Below are positions 19,472 through 28,355 of a stretch of DNA of 64,000 nucleotides, piece after piece. Each line of letters begins with the position of its first letter. The first letter of the stretch is position 1. The notes under the pieces were generated by a model that saw only the letters and a program-made list of their open reading frames with translations, searched no databases and had not been told where the DNA came from. The position numbers and the translations under genes are program-made. Source of the DNA: Microbacterium sp. RU1D (lineage in GTDB: Bacteria; Actinomycetota; Actinomycetes; Actinomycetales; Microbacteriaceae); the NCBI RefSeq assembly GCF_900156435.1, contig NZ_FTPQ01000002.1, forward strand, positions 248,001 through 312,000. Reading direction: 5' to 3'.

Positions 19472-20392
19472 GTGATCATCGCCGTCTTCCCCGGACAGGG
19501 GTCGCAGACCCCCGGTTTCCTCTCGCCGTGGCTCGAGCTCGACGGGGCGCGCGAGCGTCTCGCCGCCTTCTCCGACCAGGCCGGAGTCGACCTCGTCGCC
19601 GCCGGCACCGAATGGGATGCCGACCGCATCCGCGACACCGCGGTCGCCCAGCCGCTCATCGTCGCGGCGTCGCTGCTGTCGTGGACGGCGCTGAACGAGC
19701 GCGCCGGCACGCCCGTCGCGGGTGTCGCGGGACACTCCGTGGGCGAGATCGCCGCGCTGGCGGCATCCGGAGTCCTGAGCGACGCGGACGCGCTGCGCCT
19801 GGTCGGCCTGCGCGGTCGCGCGATGGCCGAAGCGGCCTCGGCGGTCGAGACCGGCATGAGCGCCGTCGTCGGCGGTGACGAGCAGGCCGTGCTCGAACGC
19901 CTCGAGGCACTGGACCTCACCCCCGCCAACTACAACGGCGGCGGTCAGATCGTCGCTGCGGGCGAGCTCCCGGCATTGGCGGAGCTCGCGGGCGAGGCCC
20001 CGCGCGGCACGCGCGTCATCCCGCTGCAGGTCGCTGGCGCCTTCCACACCCGCTTCATGGAGCCCGCCGTCGACACGCTGCGCGCCGCCGCGGCCGACGT
20101 CGAGGTCGCCGACCCGAATCTGACGCTGTGGACCAACTCCGACGGCTCCGTCGTCTCCGACGGTCGTCGCGCGCTCGACCTCGTCGTCGCGCAGGTGGCC
20201 TCGCCCGTGCGCTGGGACCGCTGTATGGCCTCGTTCGCCGCGCACGGCGTCACCGGCATCATCGAACTCTCGCCCGCGGGGGCGCTCACCGGGCTCGCCA
20301 AGCGCGCCCTGCGCGGCACCCCGACCGTGGCGGTCAAGACCCCCGACGACCTCGACGCGGCCGTCTCACTGCTGAAGGAAGACCAGGCATGA
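19472..20392 (+). CDS. fabD: Malonyl-CoA:ACP transacylase
   Basis: 306 residues from GTG. It transfers malonyl from CoA to acyl carrier protein, supplying the type II fatty acid synthase extender. The oxyanion-hole motif VFPGQGSQTPGFL is at the N-terminus. The nucleophile elbow GHSVGEIAALAASG has Ser near residue 90, and the catalytic His is in VAGAFHTRFM. Its stop overlaps the fabH start (ATGA), so the pair is translationally coupled. First gene of fabD-fabH-acpP-fabF. Confidence 0.97.
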   Translation: MIIAVFPGQGSQTPGFLSPWLELDGARERLAAFSDQAGVDLVAAGTEWDADRIRDTAVAQPLIVAASLLSWTALNERAGTPVAGVAGHSVGEIAALAASGVLSDADALRLVGLRGRAMAEAASAVETGMSAVVGGDEQAVLERLEALDLTPANYNGGGQIVAAGELPALAELAGEAPRGTRVIPLQVAGAFHTRFMEPAVDTLRAAAADVEVADPNLTLWTNSDGSVVSDGRRALDLVVAQVASPVRWDRCMASFAAHGVTGIIELSPAGALTGLAKRALRGTPTVAVKTPDDLDAAVSLLKEDQA

Positions 20393-21393
20393 GCACCCCC
20401 ACCCTCCGCCAGACCCAGGGAGCGGCCCACACCCGCATCTACGCCTACGGCGCCGCCCGCGGTGAGAAGGTCGTCCCCAACGACGACCTCGTCGGCCCCA
20501 TCGACTCCAGCGACGAATGGATCCGCCAGCGCACCGGCATCGTGACGCGCGTGCGCGCCAACAAAGAAACGGATGCCATCGACCTGGCCGCCGACGCCGC
20601 GCGCGAGGCCGTCGAGAAGTCCGGCGTCTCCCCCGCCGACATCGACGCCGTGATCGTCGCGACGATCAGCAATCCCAAGCAGACGCCCTCGGCCTCCGCG
20701 ATCGTCGCCGACCGGATCGGCGCGAACCCCGCCGCCGCCTACGATGTCAACGCCGCGTGCGCGGGCTTCGCCTACGGCGTCGGTCAGGCGGACGCGCTCG
20801 TGCGCGCCGGCCTCGCGACGCACGTCGTCGTCGTGGGCGCCGAGAAGCTGAGCGACATCGTCGACCCCACCGACCGCAGCATCTCGTTCCTCCTCGGCGA
20901 CGGCGCCGGTGCCGTGGTCGTCGGACCCAGCGACACCCCCGGCATCGGACCCACCGTCTGGGGCTCCGACGGATCCAAGGCGGATGCCGTGGGCATGAAC
21001 GCCACGCTGAACGAGTTCCGCGACGGCACGGCACCGTGGCCGACCCTCCGCCAGGAGGGCCCCACCGTCTTCCGTTGGGCCGTGTGGGAGATGGTGAAGG
21101 TCGCCCGGCAGGCGATCGAGGCCGCCGGCATCGAGCCCGCCGACCTCGCCGCGTTCGTGCCGCACCAGGCCAACATGCGCATCATCGACGAGTTCGCCAA
21201 GCAGCTGGGCCTGCCCGACACGGTGGTCATCGGCCGCGACATCGAGACCACGGGCAACACGTCGGCGGCATCCATCCCGCTGGCCACGCACCGTCTGCTC
21301 GAGGAGCACCCCGAGCTCAGCGGCGGTCTCGCGCTGCAGATCGGCTTCGGCGCCGGGCTCGTGTTCGGCGCGCAGGTCGTCGTGCTTCCCTGA
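20389..21393 (+). CDS. fabH: Beta-ketoacyl-ACP synthase III
   Basis: 334 residues. It starts fatty-acid chains by condensing an acyl-CoA primer with malonyl-ACP. The thiolase-fold catalytic triad is visible: Cys in DVNAACAGFAYGV, His in VPHQANMRIID, Asn in TTGNTSAASIPLA. Substrate specificity (branched versus straight primers) cannot be read directly, but Microbacteriaceae make mostly iso/anteiso acids. The ATG overlaps the fabD stop by 4 bp. Confidence 0.97.
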   Translation: MSTPTLRQTQGAAHTRIYAYGAARGEKVVPNDDLVGPIDSSDEWIRQRTGIVTRVRANKETDAIDLAADAAREAVEKSGVSPADIDAVIVATISNPKQTPSASAIVADRIGANPAAAYDVNAACAGFAYGVGQADALVRAGLATHVVVVGAEKLSDIVDPTDRSISFLLGDGAGAVVVGPSDTPGIGPTVWGSDGSKADAVGMNATLNEFRDGTAPWPTLRQEGPTVFRWAVWEMVKVARQAIEAAGIEPADLAAFVPHQANMRIIDEFAKQLGLPDTVVIGRDIETTGNTSAASIPLATHRLLEEHPELSGGLALQIGFGAGLVFGAQVVVLP

Positions 21394-21460
21394 CGCGGGA
21401 GCGTCGAACCCTAGACTGATCGGGGCCTGTCAGGCCCGCCCCCAAGAAACAGGAGACATC

Positions 21461-21709
21461 ATGGCATTCACCAACGACGAGGTTCTCGCCGGCCTTGCCG
21501 AGCTCATCACCGACGAGACCGGGATCTCGGCCGACGAGGTCGCCCTCGAGAAGTCGTTCACCGACGACCTCGACATCGACTCCATCTCGATGATGACGAT
21601 CGTCGTCAACGCCGAGGAGAAGTTCGGCGTCACCATCCCCGACGACGAGGTCAAGAACCTCAAGACCGTCGGCGACGCCGTGACGTTCATCACGTCGAAC
21701 CAGTCCTGA
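21461..21709 (+). CDS. acpP: Acyl carrier protein
   Basis: 82-residue acidic four-helix carrier. The phosphopantetheine attachment Ser is in DDLDIDSISMMTIV. It holds growing acyl chains as thioesters for FabD, FabH and FabF. A clear AGGAGA lies 7 bp upstream of the ATG. Its place between fabH and fabF is the standard actinobacterial order. Confidence 0.97.
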   Translation: MAFTNDEVLAGLAELITDETGISADEVALEKSFTDDLDIDSISMMTIVVNAEEKFGVTIPDDEVKNLKTVGDAVTFITSNQS

Positions 21710-21777
21710 CATCTCCCGGTGGGGGCTCCGGCCCCCACCGGTCACGACCTGTCGGCCGCACCAAGGATCCTTCGCTC

Positions 21778-23016
21778 ATGAGCACACCCCGCATCGTCGT
21801 CACCGGCATCGGAGCCACCTCGCCCATCGGCGGAACGGCACCCGAGAGCTGGTCCGCCCTGCTCGCCGGAACCTCCGGCGCCCGATCCCTCGAGCACGAA
21901 TGGGTCGAGCAGTACAACCTGCCCGTCACCTTCGCCGCGGAGGCTCTCGTGCGTCCCGAGACCGTGCTCGAGCGTCCCGTCGCCAAGCGACTCGACCCGT
22001 CGTCGCAACTCGCCATGGTCGCGGCCAAGGAAGCATGGGAAGACGCCGGCAGCCCCGACATCGACCCCGACCGCCTCGGCGTCGACTTCGCCACAGGCAT
22101 CGGCGGCGTCTGGACGCTGCTCGACGCCTGGGACACCCTGCGCGAGAAGGGCCCGCGTCGCGTGATGCCGATGACGGTGCCCATGCTCATGCCCAACGCC
22201 GCGGCGGGCAACCTGTCGCTGCACTTCAACGCGCGCGCCTTCGCGCGCACGGTCGCCTCGGCCTGCGCGTCGAGCACCGAATCGATCGTCAACGCCGTGC
22301 AGCACATCCGCGACGGCCTGGCCGACGTCGTGATCGCCGGCGGCACCGAATCGGCGATCCACCCCATCACCATCGCCTCGTTCGCGTCGATGCAGGCGCT
22401 GTCCAAGCGCAACGACACCCCCGAGACCGCCTCGCGGCCGGCCAGCGTCGACCGTGACGGCTTCGTCATGGGCGAAGGCGCCGGCGTGCTCATTCTCGAG
22501 ACCGAGGAGCACGCGAAGGCCCGCGGCGCGAAGATCTACGCCTCGATCGTGGGCGGCGGCGTCACCGCCGACTCGTACCATATCACCGCCAACGACCCCG
22601 AGGGTCACGGCGCCGCGCGTGCGGTGCACATGGCGCTCGAGATGGCGGGGGCGTCGGTCGACGACGTCACGCACATCAACGCGCACGCCACCTCCACGCC
22701 CGTGGGCGACCCGAACGAGTACAAGGCGCTGCGCTCCGTCTTCGGCGACCGCGTCGACGAGATCCCGGTGTCGGCGACCAAGGCCTCCACCGGCCACCTG
22801 CTCGGCGGTACCGGCGCCCTCGAGGCGATCTTCACCGTGCTGGCGCTGCAGAACCGCGTCGCTCCGCCGACCATCAACCTCACCGAGCAGGACCCCGAGG
22901 TCCCGTTCGCCCTCTCCGGCTCGCCCGTCGAGCTCGGATCGGGCGACCAGCTCGCGATCAGCAATTCTTTCGGCTTCGGCGGACACAACGCCGTCGTCGC
23001 GATCGCGTCGGTCTGA
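21778..23016 (+). CDS. fabF: Beta-ketoacyl-ACP synthase II
   Basis: 412 residues, the elongating condensing enzyme. The active-site Cys is in VASACASSTESIV. The two catalytic His residues lie in HINAHATSTPVGD and KASTGHLLGGTGA, and the Gly-rich C-terminal SNSFGFGGHNAVV is intact. Length is normal. Last gene of the fab operon, directly followed by a strong terminator. Confidence 0.97.
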   Translation: MSTPRIVVTGIGATSPIGGTAPESWSALLAGTSGARSLEHEWVEQYNLPVTFAAEALVRPETVLERPVAKRLDPSSQLAMVAAKEAWEDAGSPDIDPDRLGVDFATGIGGVWTLLDAWDTLREKGPRRVMPMTVPMLMPNAAAGNLSLHFNARAFARTVASACASSTESIVNAVQHIRDGLADVVIAGGTESAIHPITIASFASMQALSKRNDTPETASRPASVDRDGFVMGEGAGVLILETEEHAKARGAKIYASIVGGGVTADSYHITANDPEGHGAARAVHMALEMAGASVDDVTHINAHATSTPVGDPNEYKALRSVFGDRVDEIPVSATKASTGHLLGGTGALEAIFTVLALQNRVAPPTINLTEQDPEVPFALSGSPVELGSGDQLAISNSFGFGGHNAVVAIASV

Positions 23017-23024
23017 CGACACGC

Positions 23025-23081
23025 AGAACGCCCCCTGGCATCCCCCCGACTGCGGTCGGGGATGCCAGGGGGCGTTCTTCT
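23025..23081 (+). terminator. Strong terminator after fabF
   Basis: A very long near-perfect hairpin: AGAACGCCCCCTGGCATCCC in one arm and its complement ending GGGGGCGTTCT in the other, loop TGCG, then TCTCGCT. It ends the fab operon. Both arms contain the chromosome's over-represented word GGATGCC/GGCATCC. Confidence 0.9.
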
Positions 23082-23161
23082 CGCTCCGGGCGGGGATACG
23101 CGGTCCCGGTGCCGGGTGTGGACACCGGCCTCCGGTAGTGGCGCCTCCCCTCCCGGTTGTC

Positions 23162-23665
23162 TCAGCCGACCTTGTGCAGCCAGACGATCTGCTGGTCGTC
23201 CCCCGCGTGGCGGAACGGCTCGAGTTCCTCGTCCCAGGCGGAGCCGAGGGCGACGTCGAGTTCGCGCTGCAGCTCGAAGGGATCGCCCGCGGCGACCTCC
23301 ATGGCGTAGCGGACGCGGTCCTCACCGATGACGACGTTGCCCGACGCGTCGGTCTGGGCGTAGTGGATGCCGAGCCCCGGCGTGTGCATCCAGCGACCGC
23401 CGTCGCTGCGCGGTGTGGGGTCCTCGCTCACCTCGAAGCGCAGGTGCTCCCAGCCGCGGATGGCGCTCGCGAGCGCGGCGCCGGAGCCGACCGGGCCCTC
23501 CCAGTAGAACTCGGCACGACGGCTGCCCATCAGCACGGGCTGATCGGCCCAGTCGAAGTTGACGGCACGGCCGAGGGCGCGTCCTACCGCCCACTCGAGG
23601 TGGGGGCACAACGCGCGGGGCGCGGAGTGGATCAGGATCACTCCGCGCGAAGACGTGATCGCCAT
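23162..23665 (-). CDS. DUF3145 family protein
   Basis: 167 residues starting MAITSSRGVILIHSAPRALC and continuing PHLEWAVGRALG. This opening and the Trp-rich middle (VNFDWADQPVLMGSRRAEFY) identify DUF3145, restricted to actinobacteria and usually beside fatty-acid genes. It is cytosolic by sequence and its function is not known. It converges on fabF; the terminator and ~80 bp separate the two. Confidence 0.88.
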   Translation of the reverse strand: MAITSSRGVILIHSAPRALCPHLEWAVGRALGRAVNFDWADQPVLMGSRRAEFYWEGPVGSGAALASAIRGWEHLRFEVSEDPTPRSDGGRWMHTPGLGIHYAQTDASGNVVIGEDRVRYAMEVAAGDPFELQRELDVALGSAWDEELEPFRHAGDDQQIVWLHKVG

Positions 23666-23804
23666 GGTCTCTCCTTCGTCAGGTACGTCTTCCCCTACGA
23701 CCTGTGATGGAGCACAGCGGCTGTTCGTTTATCCCGGCAATTATCGCCCGTGCATAACGAAACCACAACACTGTGATTCTGCGCGTCGTCGCGCGCGTCG
23801 CCTC

Positions 23805-24686
23805 TCAAGCGAACCAGAGCGCCCAGTACAGCGCGAAGTTGCGGTTGCCGTAGGCCGAGCAGGCGTCGCCCGTGCCCCAGCGGGCGGCGAGGGCGGCCGG
23901 GTTCGGCTGGTACGGCGTGTAGTTGTAGAGCGCCGCGGTCGCTTCGTTGGTGATCGTCACGTCGGAGCCTCCGCACGCCGGGTCGGGGGAATAGGCGATG
24001 TAATGCGTGCCGGGTTGGCGCATGAATTCCGACGCGCTGTAGGACTTCAGGTCGGTGGCTCCCTGGGCGACCTGTCCGGCGAAACCGGCGGCGCCCGTGT
24101 CGCACGCGGCGCCGTCGGGGCAGCGCGCGCCCATCGCGGCCGCGAGCTGTTCGGCTGACGGGGCACGGGCCGTACGACCGGCGACGAGGCTCTGCTCCTT
24201 CTGCAGGATCACCAGGATGACCTTCGCCGAGATGCCGCACGCCCGCTGCACGCGGGCGATGACCTCGGCGGCGGACAGCTCTGCGCCGTCCCACCCCTCG
24301 CAGACGGTCTCGCCCGTGGCATCCGAGACGACCGGCCCCCGGGCGGGCAGCTCCACGCGCAGGTTCGCGAGGCAGGTTTCCGCCGTGCAGGCTCCGACCT
24401 GGTCGTCGAGGAACGCCTGAATTTCCTCGGCGGTGAGAGCGTCGCCGTCGTAGAACGCCGCGTCCTCGATCAGGGTGCCGGGGTCGAACGTCGTGAGATC
24501 GACCGCCTGGCGACGGGTCTCGGCATTCCACGCCGCGTTCCAGGCGCGCGTGAGCGACACCAGCGGCACGAGGGCGGCGATGATGAGGGCCACGAGCACC
24601 ACGGCCGTGACCCCGACCGTGAGTCGGCGTCGACGCAGCACGCGCGCGCGGGCCGCGGAAGGCCGTCGCCTGCGTGTCTTCGCCAC
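23805..24686 (-). CDS. Envelope protein with lysozyme-like QKEQ domain
   Basis: 293 residues from GTG (VAKTRRRRPSAARARVLRRR). After a very basic cytoplasmic tail there is one hydrophobic helix (VGVTAVVLVALIIAALVPLV), then an exported domain. It contains ISAKVILVILQKEQSLV, MGARCPDGAACDTGAAGFAG and ALYNYTPYQPNPAAL. I associate these three motifs with a widespread but uncharacterised actinobacterial extracellular domain that resembles lysozyme-like cell-wall hydrolases. The Glu of QKEQ would be the candidate acid. The five Cys residues after the helix fit an exported protein. The annotation is by motif memory, so activity is an inference. Confidence 0.65.
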   Translation of the reverse strand: MAKTRRRRPSAARARVLRRRRLTVGVTAVVLVALIIAALVPLVSLTRAWNAAWNAETRRQAVDLTTFDPGTLIEDAAFYDGDALTAEEIQAFLDDQVGACTAETCLANLRVELPARGPVVSDATGETVCEGWDGAELSAAEVIARVQRACGISAKVILVILQKEQSLVAGRTARAPSAEQLAAAMGARCPDGAACDTGAAGFAGQVAQGATDLKSYSASEFMRQPGTHYIAYSPDPACGGSDVTITNEATAALYNYTPYQPNPAALAARWGTGDACSAYGNRNFALYWALWFA

Positions 24687-24762
24687 CCCTCGATCGTGCC
24701 GCACCGCGCTGACCGCACGCTGCACGCGAGAGGCGTGGCGCGGCGGTCAGCGCGGTCGCGAC

Positions 24763-25353
24763 TCAGCTGCCGGACGACGCCGGCGGGGTGGGCGCGATCC
24801 CGTCAGCGGGCGGGGTGGGAGCCGCGCCGTCCGTCGGCGGCGCGGGCGGGGTGGGCGCCGTGCCGTCCGCGGGAGGCGCGGGCGGGGTGGGCGCGCTGCC
24901 GTCGGCCGGCGGAGCAGGCTTCTCACCCTCGGCCGACGGACCGTCGGTGCCGGGGCCTGCGTGGCCGGGACCCGCGGGTCCGCCGCCGGGGCCGCACTCG
25001 GCGGGTCCCGCGCCCTCGGGCTCGGCGGGGTCGGCCGGAGCGGCGCCGTCGGTCGGCACCGGCGCGGGAGTGGGTGCGGTGCCGCCGGCGGGGGCTTCGC
25101 TCGGGGTGGAGCCGGCCGTGGGCGCGGAGCCGGGGCCGGTCGGGCCCCCGTCGGCGCTCGGGGCCGACGTCGCGGCGGTGAGCGTCGCACCGCCACCGGT
25201 CTGGGCCGCCAGGGCGGCGCTTCCGCCGGTGAGGCCCGCGGCCACGATCACGGCTCCCGCGATGAGGGCGGGCCGCCGCCAGGAGCGTCGGCGCGGCTCG
25301 GCGGCGTCGTCCAGGCGCGGCAGCGGCTGGGTGGGATTGTCGTCGTTGTTCAT
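24763..25353 (-). CDS. Membrane-anchored Pro/Ala/Gly-rich low-complexity protein
   Basis: 196 residues: a cytoplasmic start (MNNDDNPTQPLPRLDD), a basic patch RRRSWRR, one helix (PALIAGAVIVAAGLTGGSAA), then about 140 exported residues. These are almost only Pro, Ala, Gly, Thr and Ser, with repeated units such as PPADGSAPTPPAP and PPTDGAAPTPPADG. No catalytic domain is seen; it is probably a wall-spanning or surface spacer. It lies 145 bp from, and divergent to, a response regulator/histidine kinase pair, so it is a likely target of that system. Repeat number may vary between strains. Confidence 0.65.
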   Translation of the reverse strand: MNNDDNPTQPLPRLDDAAEPRRRSWRRPALIAGAVIVAAGLTGGSAALAAQTGGGATLTAATSAPSADGGPTGPGSAPTAGSTPSEAPAGGTAPTPAPVPTDGAAPADPAEPEGAGPAECGPGGGPAGPGHAGPGTDGPSAEGEKPAPPADGSAPTPPAPPADGTAPTPPAPPTDGAAPTPPADGIAPTPPASSGS

Positions 25354-25498
25354 GATGTCCTCCTGGGCCGGCGGCGGTCACCGACTCTGAGACCAGACTC
25401 GGAGCCGGGACTGAAGCGAACCTGAAGCCGGTGCCCGCGGGGTGAGCGCATACGCAAGCCATATCCCTCGTTCAGCGGGCGGCCCTATCGTCGGTCGG

Positions 25499-26173
25499 AT
25501 GTCCGCCTCCGCCCGCGTGCTCGTCGTCGACGACGACGAGACCATCCGCGTGTCCGTGCAGACGGCGCTGCGTGCGGAGGGATTCGTGACGGAGGCCGCT
25601 GCGGACGGGTCCGATCTCTCGTCGCGTCTCGAGCGGTTCCGCCCCGATCTGGTGATCCTCGACTGGATGATGCCGGGGCCCAGTGGCATCCGGCTCCTGC
25701 CGCTGGTGCGCGCGACCGGTGACATCCCGGTCATCATGCTGACGGCGCGCGACGAGGTCGACGACCGCCTGCGCGGCTTCGCCGAGGGAGCGGACGATTA
25801 CGTCGTGAAGCCGTTCACGATGGCCGAGCTCGTCGCCCGCGCCGGGGTCGTGCTGCGCCGGCGCGGACGCCTGCCCCAGATGATCGCGATCGGAGACCTG
25901 CTCGTCGATCCGGATGCCGCGACCGCCCACCGCGCGGGAGCGTCGCTCGAGCTGACGGCCACGGAGTTCCGGCTGCTGCAGCTGTTCGCGGAGAGTCGCG
26001 GACGCACGCTGTCGAAGGCGCAGATCCTCACGCAGGTGTGGGGATACGAGGACTACGACCCCAACCTCGTCGAGGTGCACCTCAGCGCCCTGCGGCGGAA
26101 GATGGAGCAGCACGGCCCGCGGCTGATCCACACCGTGCGCGGGCTCGGCTACCGCTTGAGCGCCGCTGCATGA
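25499..26173 (+). CDS. OmpR/PhoB-type response regulator
   Basis: 224 residues. The receiver domain has the acidic pocket VLVVDDDETIRV, the phospho-acceptor Asp in LVILDWMMPGPSG, the Thr in VIMLTARDEVDD and Lys in DYVVKPFTMAEL. The C-terminal winged helix has TATEFRLLQLFAES and ends in IHTVRGLGYRL. The ATG at 25499 begins the receiver directly; the frame is open upstream. Its stop overlaps the start of the kinase gene (ATGA). Confidence 0.93.
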   Translation: MSASARVLVVDDDETIRVSVQTALRAEGFVTEAAADGSDLSSRLERFRPDLVILDWMMPGPSGIRLLPLVRATGDIPVIMLTARDEVDDRLRGFAEGADDYVVKPFTMAELVARAGVVLRRRGRLPQMIAIGDLLVDPDAATAHRAGASLELTATEFRLLQLFAESRGRTLSKAQILTQVWGYEDYDPNLVEVHLSALRRKMEQHGPRLIHTVRGLGYRLSAAA

Positions 26174-27597
26174 GCGCGCCCGTCCTGCGATCGGGATCGC
26201 TCCGCCGCCGCACGATCGTCGCCGTCGTGGCGCTCGTCGCTCTGCTGCTCGTCGTGCAGGCCGTCGTGGTCGACCTCGCGCTCGGCGCGCGCCTGCGCGG
26301 GCAGATCGAGGAACGCCTGCGCGATCGCGCCGCCGCCACCGCGTCGTTGGTCGGCATCGTCGACGACGCCGACCTGGCCGAGCGCCTGTCGGACCAGGGT
26401 CTCGCCGTGCGCATCGACTCCGCCGGCGGCGGGTCCGTCGTGGCCGGCCCGAGCCCCGAGCAGCTGCGCGAGGCTCCGGGCGGACCGGGCGGCGCGGGAG
26501 CCGGGGCGCCGGGCGAGCGTTCGGCACCGCAGCCCTCGCCCTCGAGTGGCGTCGATGTCGTGGCATCCGAGGTGTCGGGCGACGACCAGCTGGTGACACT
26601 CCGCTCGACCCTGAGCGACGGGTCGACCCTGACCCTCACGGCCTCGGCGGTCGGGGTCGGCGAGACCCTCGGCCAGGTGCGGTGGATCATGGCGGTGGCG
26701 TCGGTCGGGGTGCTCGTGCTCGCCGCGGGCGCGGTCACGCTCGTGGTGCGCCGGAGCCTGCGTCCGCTCGATCAGGTGTCGGAGGTGGCGCGGGCGATCG
26801 GGTCGGGAGAACGCGAGCGACGGCTGCACCCGACCCGCACCGACACCGAGATCGGCCGGGTGGCGGCGGCGCTCGACGACATGCTCGACGACGTCGTCGG
26901 GGCGGAAAGCGCGGCCCGCGAGGCCGAGCAGCGGCTCCGGGCCTTCCTGTCGGATGCCGCGCACGAGCTGCGGACACCTGTCGCCGGCATCCGGGCAGCA
27001 GCCGACACCCTCGTCCGCGCCGATCTGGACGGGCCCGAACGCGAGATGCTCGCCGCGCACGTGGCGCGCGAGGCCACGCGCGCCTCGCGCCTCGTCGATG
27101 ATCTCCTGACGATGGCGCGGGTCGATCGCGGGCTCGACCTGCAGCGCGTCGACGTCGATCTGCGTGCGCTGGTGGATGCCGAGGCGCGCCGCGTGCCGCT
27201 CGTGCACCCCTCGGTGCGGTTGCGGACGAGCGTTCCCGACCGGCCGGTGCCGGTGCGCGTGGACGTCGATCGCGTCGCCCAGGTGCTCGCCAACCTGATC
27301 GAGAACGCCGCGCGAGCCACGAACGGGACCGGCGAGATCGACCTCGACCTGCACGTCGACGGATCTGGTGCGTCGATCTCGGTGACCGACGACGGCCGGG
27401 GGGTCCCCGCCGCGGACCGCGAGCGCATCTTCGACCGCCTCGTGCGTCTGGACTCCGCGCGGGCGTCGGCCGCAGGCGTCGGCCTGGGACTGCCGATCGC
27501 CCGCGGGATCGCGCGCGCCCACGGTGGAGACGTGCGGTGCGTCGCGTCGACGCCCGGGGCGCGGTTCGAGGTGGAGCTGCCGCTCACCGCGGGCTGA
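26170..27597 (+). CDS. Sensor histidine kinase
   Basis: 475 residues, membrane-bound partner of the upstream regulator. There are two transmembrane helices (IVAVVALVALLLVVQAVVV near residue 14; MAVASVGVLVLAAGAVTLVV near 175). The ~130-residue external sensor between them ends in a Gly/Pro-rich stretch. Then follow HAMP, the phospho-His box SDAAHELRTPVAG (His near 262), the N box NLIENAARAT, the G1 box VTDDGRGVP and the G2 box GVGLGLPIARG. It overlaps the regulator gene by 4 bp. The signal is unknown; the divergent Pro-rich envelope gene suggests an envelope cue. Confidence 0.93.
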   Translation: MSAPVLRSGSLRRRTIVAVVALVALLLVVQAVVVDLALGARLRGQIEERLRDRAAATASLVGIVDDADLAERLSDQGLAVRIDSAGGGSVVAGPSPEQLREAPGGPGGAGAGAPGERSAPQPSPSSGVDVVASEVSGDDQLVTLRSTLSDGSTLTLTASAVGVGETLGQVRWIMAVASVGVLVLAAGAVTLVVRRSLRPLDQVSEVARAIGSGERERRLHPTRTDTEIGRVAAALDDMLDDVVGAESAAREAEQRLRAFLSDAAHELRTPVAGIRAAADTLVRADLDGPEREMLAAHVAREATRASRLVDDLLTMARVDRGLDLQRVDVDLRALVDAEARRVPLVHPSVRLRTSVPDRPVPVRVDVDRVAQVLANLIENAARATNGTGEIDLDLHVDGSGASISVTDDGRGVPAADRERIFDRLVRLDSARASAAGVGLGLPIARGIARAHGGDVRCVASTPGARFEVELPLTAG

Positions 27598-27692
27598 CAC
27601 GCGCGGCGCTGCGACCGCGCGCACGGCTCCCACTTCCGGGCCGGGCGCACGCGGCATCCGTCCGTGTCATCACCGCACGGCGGCGGCCGCGC

Positions 27693-28031
27693 TCAGGATG
27701 CCGTGCGCCCCACGGGACGTCGGACGGGGGCGGCCTGCGGAGCGATGCCCGCGGCCGTGAGCGTCAGGCCGTCGGCGCCGCTCGCGTCGTGCATCATCTG
27801 ATCGATGAGCTCGCGGTCGATCGCCGGCTCGCGTCCGCCGTAGAACTGCATGACGAGCGCGTTCGAGGCGTGGATCCACAGGCTCGCCTGGCGCACGCCC
27901 TCGTTGACGGGCAACTGGAGCATGAACCCCTCGTTGCGTCGCAGCTTGTTCATGACGACGATGCGGAGGTGAGCGAGGATGCGGTCGTCGATGTCGAACG
28001 ATGCGCGGTCACGGTAGATGAGTCTTCCCAC
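27693..28031 (-). CDS. DUF7882 family small protein (often mislabelled ATP-dependent DNA ligase)
   Basis: 112 residues from GTG (VGRLIYRDRASFDIDDRILA), chosen because AAAGGAC lies just upstream. The pattern RLIY...DIDDRILAHLRIVVMNKLRR, then LWIHASNALVMQFYGG, matches a small Microbacteriaceae family frequently annotated as DNA ligase although no ligase motif exists. It has no KxDG motif, signal peptide or membrane helix. Function is unknown. It converges on the histidine kinase. Confidence 0.8.
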   Translation of the reverse strand: MGRLIYRDRASFDIDDRILAHLRIVVMNKLRRNEGFMLQLPVNEGVRQASLWIHASNALVMQFYGGREPAIDRELIDQMMHDASGADGLTLTAAGIAPQAAPVRRPVGRTAS

Positions 28032-28150
28032 GACGGGTCCTTTTCTGGCGCGCTGAAGCGTACCGGTAGAGCACGGGCGGGACCACGCCGGGAAGCGAGG
28101 CAATGCGGGGATCTCCAGTATCCCATTTGTCGCGCCGCACGGACACTGTG

Positions 28151-28168
28151 CGAGCGATATATCGCTCG
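28151..28168. promoter_or_regulatory. 18-bp perfect palindrome, candidate operator
   Basis: CGAGCGATATATCGCTCG is a perfect palindrome in the 324-bp intergenic region between the divergent DUF7882 gene and the CNNM pair. It is AT-rich at its centre in a ~70% GC background and has the size of a dimeric-regulator site. The rest of the region holds only a small GC hairpin (CCCCCTC...GAGGGGG, about 28,325-28,347) just before the CNNM start. Confidence 0.45.
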
Positions 28169-28355
28169 TCGGGTGTGTCGCATCTTCCCGCCCGAGGCGA
28201 ATGCCCAGATTCCTCGCCGACAGGGTCGGTACATTCGAAAGCGATCTGCGATCACCCGACCCACGAGAGAGAAAACCCGTGAGCCATCACCGCACCTCCA
28301 CCGACCAGGAGGGCCGATCTTCGAGCCCCCTCTTCCGCGGAGGGGGTGAGATCTG

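Noticed and set aside
24770..24920. CRISPR-like array in GC-rich repeats
   Set aside because: Units are short, degenerate, without spacers, and encode Pro/Ala repeats in frame.
28170..28355. Mg2+ or Mn2+ riboswitch before the CNNM pair
   Set aside because: I could not match conserved M-box or yybP-ykoY cores; only a small hairpin next to the start codon is visible.
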